From: Begonia masoniana
Lineage: Eukaryota; Streptophyta; Magnoliopsida; Cucurbitales; Begoniaceae
DNA: 64,000 bases
Direction of reading: 5' to 3'
NCBI GenBank assembly: GCA_022432975.1
Contig: CM039506.1
Location: 17,434,121-17,498,120, forward strand
In this document: one piece after another, positions 11,861 to 21,406 of the stretch
How the letters are laid out: the number at the start of each line of letters is the position of its first letter
Numbering within the stretch: the stretch's first letter is position 1
Notes under the pieces: generated by a model
Told to the model about the DNA's origin: nothing
The model's input: only the letters and a program-made list of their open reading frames with translations
The model's database searches: none
Program-made: the position numbers and the translations under genes

Positions 11861-12908
11861 TGTAACACCCGGCTCCATTGAACCAATTTACCTTATCATC
11901 TAATAGTGTACATTTTATGGATGAAATTGGGAGAATTATTAATTAGGTTAATGAGTGACTAAGTAAGGGCATAAAAGTAAATAGAGACCTTTAGTGGATA
12001 ACGTATTTAAGGGAGGGTTTAATGAGGTTTAGCCGGCACTGTTTTCTCATTTCTTTTTTCCGGCTCTCAGCTCAGCAGAGTGCTCTAAGAGATTTCCCCC
12101 TTCGATTTCTCCAAGCGATTTCTCCAGCCTATGTGAGTTTCCTTCGTTTTCCTTATGTTTTAGTGGCGAGATAACAGAGGGTGTACAATGTGTGTGCTTT
12201 GGGAATGCCGTGAATGAGCATAGGTTCGGGTTTTGGTGAAAAATCGGGAATCCACGATTATCAGAGTTCTAAACTAGTTCTTTAGATTTTCGGTTGATTT
12301 AGGATTAAGTTTAGTGAAGATTTAATTAATGTTCTGTTTATGGCTTTAGGTGAGCAAACTTCTGAGGTAGCTTACAACTGAGCATTGTCCAGGAGACCAG
12401 GTAAATAGAGTATGTGTGTGCCTTCAGGCCTACATCACAAAACAGTAGGATTTATGTGTGTTTATGAATGTTTTTCAGTATCTCATGCATCATGTTTTAT
12501 TGAATGAGAACGAAAATGAATTTACATGTAAAGGCATGGTGAGACATGGACAGATTGTATCAGATCAATTATTAAGGGAACTAATCCGCCCCTTAATCTA
12601 GTATAGGATTTATACTTCGGAAAAATTGATCCACTTCCCATCGGACGAGGGATCAGATCAACTGTTAAGGGAACTAATCCGCCCCTTAATCTAGTATAGG
12701 ATTTATACTTTGGGAAAATTGATCCACTTCCCATCGGATGAGGTATCAGATCAACTATTAAGGGAACTAATCCGCCCCTTAATTTAATAGAGGATATTTA
12801 TACTTTGGAAAATTGATCCACTTCCCATCGGATGAGGGATCAACAGACAACGAATACGAATACAACTGAGATGAGAAAGTAGGAATTGCATGAATAGGAT
12901 TCTAATTC
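11861..12908 (+). mobile_element. Solo LTR E, 5' part (split by element F), TSD CTAAT
   Basis: Starts TGTAACACCCGGCTCC after CTAAT (11856-11860). The other end is at 24989, followed by CTAAT (24990-24994). It carries GTATTTAAGG as TATA-like motif (about 12004-12013), a 51-nt middle exon (12350-12400), donor CCAG|GTAAAT, the CCTAC...GTAGG hairpin (12429-12449) and a GATC/AAGGG repeat array (12551-12840). Related to K, H and N. The two parts total about 2.1 kb. Confidence 0.93.
12551..12840 (+). repeat. Tandem repeat of about 93 bp with AAGGG...CCCTT hairpins in LTR E
   Basis: Three units. Each has TTAAGGG-AACTAATCCG-CCCCTTAAT, which folds on itself, and TTGATCCACTTCCCATCGGA. Single or double units of the same type sit at the same place in K (14220-14330), H (53838-54024 and 62750-62942) and N (57745-57935). 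Confidence 0.9.
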
Positions 12909-13532
12909 TGTAACGACCCTCAAACTATTCCTAATTTCCCGTACGAAATTTTTCTTTTTAAGCCTCTAAATCGATTAAAAACATATTCGAAAACCTTTAA
13001 AGAAAATTCATTTATCATACAAAAACAGTTTACATAAAACCACTCAACCTTCTATCATTCCTCAATTTATCAACTTATCACTTCTTCACAATATCATTTC
13101 TATCTCCATTTCAATTATACATTTTACATAAACTTTCCAAACATCCATACGTTCTCGTAACTCTGCCCAAAACCGACTCGAAACACAACTATAACAAAGT
13201 ACATTTTCACGAAAACAAACTGCATGGTTCCGTTTAAAAGTGTGACATATCCTCCTGTTTACAAAATCACCAAGCAGTTCATAAAAATCCTAATAAAAAT
13301 CTTAACAAACATTTTATAAAACAAATCTATCAACTAAACAGAATCAAACACCCTAAAACGTACCAACTACCAATTAAACTAAAAAAAACATTCCCATAAT
13401 GTTAAATTAATGGTTTAAACAAAACATTTGAAACATCAACATAAAAATCTAACACCTAACCAGAACCAAGCATCGTATAATTTCTATACTGTTCACATTA
13501 GCCCAAAACACTCCAAAAAGAAACCCTCAAAA

Positions 13533-15558
13533 TGTAACACCCAACTTTAATTAAAAATTTAAAATAACAGATAAATCTATTAAGTATAATCGATGAATGA
13601 AATTTTAGTGTAATGTAGGTTAGGTTGAAGAATGAGTAAGTAAGGGCATAAGGGTAATTGGCAAATTTGAAAGTGGATAAGGTATTTAAGGCAAAAGTTT
13701 AGAGTAGCCGCCACCACTACTCATTTTCTTTCCCTTTCGGTCTTCAGCTCGAACGGCAGAAATCTCTAGGCGATTCTCTTGCCCGATTCTCCTTCAACCT
13801 AGGTAAGCCCTCCTTGTTTTCTTGCGATTTTAGCAGTTAGATAGCTGAGGGAGTATAATGTGAGGAGTTTCGAGGAATGTTGTGATTTAGAGTAGGTTCG
13901 GGCTGAGCGACTATTGAGAATACCCGAGTTGTGGGGTTTCAAATTTTGTTCCTCAAACTCCTGTATTGATTCTGTGAAGTTTAGTGAATGTTTGATATAT
14001 GTACTATTATGATTTTAGGTGAGCGAGCTTCTGAAGTAGCATTTAGCCGAGCGATTTCCAAGGATCCAGGTAAGTAGAGTTTGTTTGTGCCTTCGGGCCT
14101 ACATCACAAAACAGTAGGATTTATGTATGTTTTGTATGTTTATTTTCCAGTTGTCATGCATCATGTTTTTGAAAGATTACGAAAATGAATTTACATGAAA
14201 CGCATGGTAAGTGTGAGCAGGATGATCAGAACAACTGTTAAGGGGGATTAATCCGCCCCTTAATTGAGATCAGAGGATGTATGCTTTGGGGAATGACTGA
14301 TCCACTTTCCCATCGTACAGAGGGATCAACAGAGAACGAATTTGAATACAACTGAGATGAGAAAGTAGAGACCGCATGTTTAGGGAAATTATTGCTTTAT
14401 TGATCCATTTCATTCATCGCTCTACTTGCTTAGCATTAGGCTAATAGATGAGTTTTGTGATGTAGGTGAAGAAGTTACTGAAGGTATGTTTATCGACCAA
14501 CATGAGGAATAGGTTGGTTGGAGGAGCATTTTCAGGCATCGGTTTGGCCATCTGTTGAGGCTGTTTAATCCATGGCTGCAGGTGTTGAGTTGAGGGTAAC
14601 TAGTTCAGTATAGATGTTTTACTGAAAATTTTATAACAATAGTGGTTTCAAAGCTTTGAAAACATTTTTGAGAATCTTCTGATATTGGTATTCTGTTGGA
14701 TTTTGAAAACATTGTTTTTACTGAATTTGGGAAGGGCAGTGATTTGGTTTGTTTCTGGATGTTTAGTTTTGTCGTTCTGCCTATCGGAAGGTGCCTTCAG
14801 TAAAGTCGTTGGATGATAGAGAGAACATCCGGCTGACGTCATCGGCAGGTGCAAGTCGCAAAACCTGTAGTTTTGCTATCGGCAGATGTAGTGTATATTT
14901 TAATCTTATCGGAAGGAGTCGTAATGTCGTTGTCGGTAGATGTCGCGTGCTTGTCTATCGGCAGATGGAAATCTATCGGTAGATGAAGTTATGTTGACTC
15001 CATCGGCAGATGAAGTTATGTTGACTTCATCGGCAGATGTAGTTGTGTTGGCTTGTCGGTAGATGTCGCGTGCTTGTCTATCGGCAGATGGAAATCTATC
15101 GGTAGATGAAGTTATGTTGACTCCATCGGCAGATAAAGTTATGTTGACTTCATCGGCAGATGTAGTTGTGTTGGCTTGTCGGTAGATGGTGGTGCGTTGT
15201 TTGTACACGTCATCGGTAGAAACCCCCTATTCCTATTTCTGCTTCTTCCGTTGACTTTGTCGTCGGCAGATGTATTCGACTTCGGCAACTTCACGGGCAT
15301 TCCGCGTTTTTTTAAAGCTTTACGTCTTTTGGCCAATCACTCTTAACACTTCCAACAGTCATTTTAAAATGTTTTCACAGGTTACTTAGCTTCATTGATG
15401 TTCAATTGATTTTCCGCTGCAAGTTTTAAAATATATTTAGTTTTAGAAAAAGTCAAATTTTGGCTGTCGAGTGAAATTTTAAATTTAGCATCAAGACGTC
15501 ATGGTTCGGTTCAGCGTTATGAGTAGCAAACCGGGTTCAGATAACTCGGGGCGTTACA
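13533..15558 (+). mobile_element. Solo LTR K (2.0 kb), TSD CAAAA
   Basis: Starts TGTAACACCC and ends GGGGCGTTACA, with CAAAA at 13528-13532 and 15559-15563. The undisturbed F LTR reads CCCTCAAAACC at this point, which confirms the insertion. Inside: GTATTTAAGG (about 13688), donor CCTAG|GTAAGC (13802/13803), acceptor GATTTTAG, a 51-nt middle exon (14019-14069), donor CCAG|GTAAGT, the hairpin CCTAC...GTAGG (14098-14118), one AAGGG/CCCTT unit, acceptor GATGTAG (14465) and a frame GEEVTEGMFIDQHEE ending in TAG. Joined on these signals the three exons stay open, although I see no ATG in frame. Confidence 0.95.
14931..15176 (+). repeat. 123-bp tandem duplication in LTR K built of CGGCAGATG motifs
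   Basis: Two consecutive 123-bp copies (14931-15053 and 15054-15176), nearly identical, within a wider zone (about 14775-15275) where TATCGGCAGATG or CATCGGTAGATG recurs more than a dozen times. LTR E has a like zone of TATCGGTGGATG (about 24375-24690). Confidence 0.9.
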
Positions 15559-17055
15559 CAAAACCTATACATACTTCCCCACGGGTCGGTCAAGCATCGA
15601 CTGCGCCAGCGCACTCCCACGGGCCATCATCCATCAACTGCCTCAGACATCAGAAGGAGGAACGTCATCCTCACCTGGATCTACGTCACCTATAACGTCA
15701 CCTACACCATACAGACACATATGAGATATTGAAATCTCAGTAAGTTACGTAAATGCAGATGCATGCGTGCAGTGCATATGAAGTTCAGAAAACATGCATA
15801 TCAGACATATCAGATCATTTCATACATATTGCCACCGAGATATCAGCCCTCTAAATGGAAAGGATACATCCCGCGGTCGGACTACCACTTTCGATTTAGA
15901 GGAGGGGGGTACATGCTCACAAACCCTACAGCCATGCCTGAGCCCCATCCCGCGTGACCAGATACAGATTACGTATTTTCGTTCATTATTCATTTCATTT
16001 GAAAACTCGTGCAGAAATCTATTTTCATGCCATTTTGAAACACGTGATGCATGAACAGTTATAAGCATAATGTAACCATACAATAAACAAACACATGTAT
16101 ACCATCAAGACCGAAATAAACTAACCTATAAACAATTAAACCTAACTACCCAACCAAAAGCAGATTAAACAAACAACTCTTCAGGGATCCTCGATACGAC
16201 ATCGAAGTATGGTGTAGACCGATTGGTCAAAGTAAGTCACGAAAACTTACCTGTCGTCCGTAGCTCGCTGGGGATGCTCGGTTATCTGTCCACCTATGGC
16301 TCAACCTACGAAAAATATTCAAACTTTATTACACTCAAGCTTACATTCACCAATTTACTCTCAAACTACTATGTCTAGCCTAATCCAACTAAAACCTAAT
16401 TAAACGGCCACTAATTTAGGTTTGGTAAAAACCGACCCGAAACTCAAATGCGCATAACTTTTGCGCCGGTTATCGGAATCGAACGATTCCAGTGGCCACG
16501 TACTCCTCTGATAACCTATTTTAATCTGCCAAAAGGAATTTTAAAACAAATGAACGGAGCTAGGTCAATTTTGCAGAAACCTGAAACTGCCCCTTTACCC
16601 AAAATTTCTCTTTTTCAATTTTTCATCAAAACCCTCTCAATTCCTCACTAATCTATCCTCCTAACATCCAATTAACATAAACTAACTAAAAATCAAAGTT
16701 CCAATTCAGAAAACCCGAAATCCCAAAACCTAGCCCCTCGGTTTTTCCCCAAATCCGAGCTCCTCATTGCTCGGCAACCCATGCCAGCACCGAGCTCGGC
16801 CAATTGACGCTTAAAGCAACCCAAAAGGGCCGGTGGACAGAGCTCAATCGAGCTCGCCACCGTCGGCCATGAACAAAATGAAAACAGGGAAGAAACTCAA
16901 CCTGTTTTCGGTCGGGTCTGGCGCGGAGAAGGCCGAACCGAGCTCTGGTTCAGCTCGCCGGCGTTTGCACGTCAGAATGGTGGTCGGAAACGCCGGGTCG
17001 CCGGGGAAGAGTCGTCGCGGCTCTTCGTCTCTCTCGGCGTCGGGAGCTCTCAGCG

Positions 17056-17082
17056 ATAATGGCTTCATCGTGAAGCCATTAT
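17056..17082 (-). promoter_or_regulatory. Perfect palindrome next to a TATA-like stretch in LTR F
   Basis: ATAATGGCTTCA-TCG-TGAAGCCATTAT folds into a 12-bp stem. On the minus strand it follows a TTTATTTAAAA tract directly. The same palindrome is at 23522-23548 in the 5' LTR. LTRs L (35070-35091) and G (47271-47296) have different but equally perfect stems at the equivalent place. Each contains an ATG or its remnant. Confidence 0.7.
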
Positions 17083-17480
17083 ACTTTTAAATAAAAAAAC
17101 TTTAAATTTTAATTACCAAATTACTTAAATGTCTCTCAATCAATTCTATGCTTAATTCTTTAATTTGTCTATCGATTCGGTTTCTCTGCAATTTTCTTAT
17201 TTCTCCAAATATTCCAATTTAATCTTAGAGTTCTAACAAAACTCACCGTTCACAAAACGGACTTATTTTGCTATTTTTACGAATTAATATGCTAAAAGGG
17301 TAAAACGGGAACTCTAGCATTACTCTTCCCGATTTGGGTTTCTAAAATTTCACTTATTCTTCTACAAATTCCCGTAAATTTCTAGGGTCCTAATAAAACT
17401 ATCCGCTCGCAAAACGGACCTAATTTACTTATTTACCAAAATAGCCTTGGAGCGGAAACCCGAAAAACTCGGGTGTTACA

Positions 17481-17493
17481 TCCTTCCTTCCTT
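17481..17493 (-). promoter_or_regulatory. Polypurine tract of element F
   Basis: Minus strand AAGGAAGGAAGGA touches the 3' LTR start at 17480. The sequence just upstream (GGGACAAAATTCC) is like that near the pol end of Ty3/gypsy elements. Confidence 0.75.
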
Positions 17494-19021
17494 AATTGGA
17501 ATTTTGTCCCTAAAATTATTGTTTGGTTAACTTCTAGTTACTCACCCTCACATTATCTACTTAACCATGCTCACAATACCATTCGCGACACTCCTATGGT
17601 CTTACCCATCCCTCGGGTCTCAATGGTTTCCTACATCTCCGAAGCTTTCAATCCATCTAACTTCGCACTTTGTAAGTCAATTACTCATACATCCATCGAC
17701 TTCAACCTAACCCTTCGTCGCCTAGACCTTCAAATTTCATATAACTTAACTTCAACTCTAGTTTGTCCCTCAAGCTAAGTTTAATCAATTTCTAACTCTT
17801 CAAATTCCGTGACAACAACTCGTACCTAATCACTTCAAACCCTTAAAGCTTCTTCAATTCTATAACACTAAAGACTTGATACTTGGATCTCTCATCATAA
17901 TCCTCTGTTTCGAACTCTTCTTTACACTACTATCTACTGTCCAAATTATCAATCTCATTTTCTATACCTACTTATCTTGCGCAACTATAGCATTTCCTTA
18001 GCCACTCTAATGCCATTCCTTTATACAGAACCTTTGTTACTTAAATCTTTCCCTTTATGCTCTCAAGGTATCCTCTAAGTCTCTACTATTTTGTCCAATA
18101 TGCTCGTTTATACAACTCTTACCTCGGTCATCATCAATCACTAATGAATTCTTAAATCTAAACAAATTCGTTAAACCATTTACCCAACACCTTATGGGCG
18201 CTTAAACAATTCAACGTTACCTATGAGTCGGAACTTTCCTATACCTCTTGTTCTAACTTCACATTCAAGCTCATTTGCACAGTCTTCGTGCAAATTTCTC
18301 TTCCTTTCATCCAATATGCTCTAAATTTCCCATCCTCCACTGCTTGACTCATAACTCAACCTTCCCTTTAATCTAATTAATTTTTCTCACTTATCTCTAT
18401 GACACTATTTGAGGCCCAAATATCAACGTAACCGGCCATTTTATCTTACATCTCATAGTCCTTACCTCATTCGTTTACTTAAGCTTATTTACTTTAACCT
18501 TAGCCGTTCCCAAAATCATTGGCTTCAACTTCGTTATATATAGATTGGCCCCCTTTTGATTCCTAATTTAATCTTATTCCTATCTCTTAACTTTATAATA
18601 TCGATTTCATCCTTCCTCCAAAATTAGGTCCTAAGCATTCTTCTAAATTCTTTTATAACATCTCATCCCTACAACCTTTTTGTTTGCAAACTTGTTGTAT
18701 GTAATTTAACACCTCCCTTCCAAAAATCCTTGCCTTCCTAAGTCACCAAGTATGATTCCAAATTCAATGCTAAACTTTCTCACTACATCATCTAACATCT
18801 CTATCTTAACGTCTTCTTTAAATAAATTAAAAGAAATGTACCTGTGACTACGATATGCTGCCCTATACTTATTCCTAATATCCCACAAGGACTTCTTCAA
18901 AGTTACTAACTAGCCTACTATCTTTTATTCCTTCTAGTCAGGTTCTAAATACTTTACTTGTCTACTTGCCTCGCATGCAACGACTCATCCAACTATCCTC
19001 TTGTCCTCAAATCCTACCCTT
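17494..19021 (-). other. Internal sequence of element F, no gene recognised
   Basis: C/T-rich on the plus strand, with no frame I can assign. Short open frames at 17473-17778 (plus) and 18706-18900 (minus) match nothing I know. I looked here for the downstream part of the RDR gene, including its catalytic DxDGD motif, and did not find it. Confidence 0.5.
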
Positions 19022-20814
19022 TCATTCCCCAATAATTTTGAAACACTTCTTTTTTAATGATAACCTTCTTAGTTCCTCGAAATAACATCTACTTCCAGTA
19101 GGATCAGCTGTACCCATTAAGTAGTAACATTCAGGCACATGGAGTCTTCCTGCTTTAAGACACTTCTTTTCCTCTTTTATCAGCAGTGATAGGTGGTATT
19201 GCAAGTATGATTCCTGAAGAGGAACCCCTGACAATATCATTCTGGCCACAAGAAAATCATCCATCTCGCCACAATGAATCGCAACTTTCAACGCTGCACG
19301 TTTGCTTGAGAAAGCAATGTCAACCTCGTTTAGAGCTTTCACGAGGATGTGCATGAAATATTCTTTTGGAACTCCTCCGTAGCTAAGAAGAGAAACTAAG
19401 TTTCTTGAAAGATTTGTTTTCTTTGGTGGATTGCTAGTCCCAACTATCTCCAAAGAATTCTCGGTTTGAAGATGTTCAAATTTCAAATCTGACTCAACTT
19501 TAATCATTGAATCACGTATCTGAATCGTCCTAGAAGAGAGCTGAAAAATTACAACTGTCTATTGACAAGAAGAGTTCCCTCGACAGAATAACCATTGTAG
19601 AAAAGTCGGAATTGAATCAGCAAAGGCGGCGCTTCAGTGCTACTTTGTTGTTTTATTTCCGCAACATTTTTTTTTTTTTTTTTGAAAGATCTTCTCCAAA
19701 AACTCCCTCAACACTGTTTTCACTGGTAAATTGTCCCTTGAATAAATTTTTAGGGCACTCAAATGCTAGATCCTCTGATATATATATCCGGTGCCATCTG
19801 TATGTATAAGAGGTTTGCCATCTCTGTAGACAATATTGCCATCTTCATCGTGGCAGTAGAGATCTCCAATTCTCTGGATATTCACAGTAGACAAATCAAT
19901 TTTTAGGTTGACTGTCTTTGACACAAAGAGTGCAAACCTAGCCATATAACTGGCCACAGGAGACAATGAATGTGCATGCATGAAACAACTCCTAGCTTCA
20001 TAAATTGTTTTGTTCGATAACTTGTAAGAATTACAATTATCAACAGCAGCTTCAGACTCCATTCGAACAAAAATACACTTTACAGGTGATGTACTTGGTT
20101 TTTTTTTTTTTTTGTCACATCCTCAGCAAACTTGACCATCAAACATTCTCATCTCCCAAAACCCTAGGTAAATGAGTTCTTGTTTTGTTTAGATAGGGGC
20201 TCTTGAACCTGATAAGGCCATCAAGAGATACATAACAGTGGTAGTAATGTGTTCTTCTAGCACCCCAGTCGACGTACACTCTTCGATCTTCCTGATTAAT
20301 ATATTGTTGTCCTAATTCTCTCCAAACTTCTAACTCAAATTTTTCCATGGTTAGATCCTTCATCCTTCGAATTTGATCAGCTGTAGTAACTTTTTCAAGC
20401 TCCTCCCCTCCGATGTAATTCAGAATTAAGAAGGCTTTCCAGAATTCCAGCTCTCCTAGAGCAGCCCTAATGTTGGTGTTTGAAAAAAATAAAATCAACA
20501 TCGACAAGTCCCCCAAACTTAACTTGCGGGGAATACTGGCGGGAAGAAGAAGAGCCCTGATTCGAGGAGCGGAGGATATTCTTCTCAAGAGACTCAGCAG
20601 CTTTGCGGATCATATACATAATGAAACGGTCAAGATTTCTCACTAAACATTTGGAAATCGATGTCAGGATCTGCAAAGTCGCTTCTTCCCCTAGCAAAGC
20701 CAGTTCCTGCCTAACTGTGAGATCAGGAAACGGCTGACCCTGATCGGCACATATCTTTTCCAGCAGTTGCTCCACAGAGTAAGGTAAAGAAACTTCATTA
20801 GAATGATCAGCCAT
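19022..20814 (-). pseudogene. Captured, truncated RNA-dependent RNA polymerase gene (RDR3/4/5 type)
   Basis: In plants, RDR enzymes make double-stranded RNA from single-stranded templates in silencing pathways; the RDR3/4/5 (gamma) group is poorly understood. The start is MADHSNEVSLPYSVEQLLEK at 20814. Recognisable segments follow in family order: LGEEATLQILTSISKC, then after a frameshift LGELEFWKAFLILNYIGGEE and YLNKTRTHLPRVLGDENV (to 20139), SPVKCIFVRMESEAAVDN, YMARFALFVSKT, DGKPLIHTDGTGYI (to about 19770), PPLLIQFRLFYNGYSVEGT (about 19600), then SLLSYGGVPKEYFM and VPECYYLMGTADPTG (19507-19080). It ends at that last motif, before the DxDGD active site, so it cannot be a polymerase. Breaks: a frameshift near 20500, a lost base near 20139, poly-A tracts near 20105 and 19675 on the coding strand, and an 11-12 nt insert near 19550 (GTAATTTTTCAG) that looks like a shrunken intron. 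It shares the orientation of element F. The family assignment rests on remembered motifs. Confidence 0.87.
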
Positions 20815-20867
20815 GGCTAATGCAGATAGAAACAGTGTTAGTGATCGTTCGCCTAGTGCGAGGTGAG

Positions 20868-20877
20868 AAATATATAA
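20868..20877 (-). promoter_or_regulatory. TATA-like motif upstream of the captured RDR start
   Basis: TATATATTT on the minus strand lies about 55-60 bases before the ATG at 20814. If it belongs to the host gene, the capture included genomic upstream sequence and not only mRNA. It could equally be a chance AT-rich run beside the poly-A tract. Confidence 0.35.
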
Positions 20878-21390
20878 AAAAAAAAAACAAAACTGAGAAA
20901 GCTCATTTGCTCAACATGCATCAGATCGAATGCCGCAGATAAAGTTGAAAATGGAGAACCGCGGACCGAAACAAAATCCTCAGCAGCGAATTGTCACTTC
21001 AATCACATCAATTCAGCGTAATTTGAGCGAAATAGATGTAATGGAAACGGCATCTCAGGAGTGGAGTGTGATTAAGTCAAGCTAGTCCTATTAACGCATA
21101 ACTCTCTTTCTTACTCAACTCCTACTATTTCATTTTTTTTTCCAACCTACTCCGATCTATCGCAACATTATTACGGTCAAATCCTTATGGTGATCTATCG
21201 TATCGTCTCGGTCGTCTCGATCATTCCCTCGACGCACCATAATTATAAATAACTCCTATAAAAATGTTTAAACAAACACTCTAAGAAACAGTAATTAAAT
21301 AAAATATATACATACTTACAGTTGATGAAGGATGTCCGCGTAGTGGCTGTGCAGTCGAGCAGTCTACAGAACCGATTTTAAAACCCGGGG

Positions 21391-21402
21391 GCTCTGATAC
21401 CA
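21391..21402 (-). promoter_or_regulatory. Primer-binding site of element F
   Basis: Minus strand TGGTATCAGAGC begins five bases inside the 5' LTR end (21407). It matches the 3' end of plant initiator tRNA-Met, the usual primer for this group. The same 12-mer is at 43281-43270 in element C. Confidence 0.9.
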
Positions 21403-21406
21403 TAAA

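Larger units (their letters stand above)
12909..17480 (-). mobile_element. 3' LTR of element F, split by solo LTR K
   Basis: Consists of 12909-13532 and 15564-17480 (2,541 bp without K and one TSD copy). It is collinear with the 5' LTR at 21407-23946, with about 1% differences by eye. In minus orientation it starts TGTAACACCCGAG at 17480 and ends GGGTCGTTACA at 12909. It holds the palindrome at 17056-17082, a donor CAG|GTAAGT on the minus strand near 16253, the conserved hairpin (GACC-AATC-GGTC then CTACACC) down to about 16210, and the acceptor GGTGTAG near 15700, followed by GDVIGDVDPGEDDVPP. Confidence 0.93.

Noticed and set aside
16448..17090. Plus-strand open frames repeated at 22914-23556
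   Set aside because: They occur identically in both LTRs of F, antisense to the element's transcription, and are shadows of the leader region.
19022..20814. An active RDR gene
   Set aside because: Frameshifts, poly-A interruptions and loss of everything from the catalytic DxDGD motif on rule out a working polymerase.
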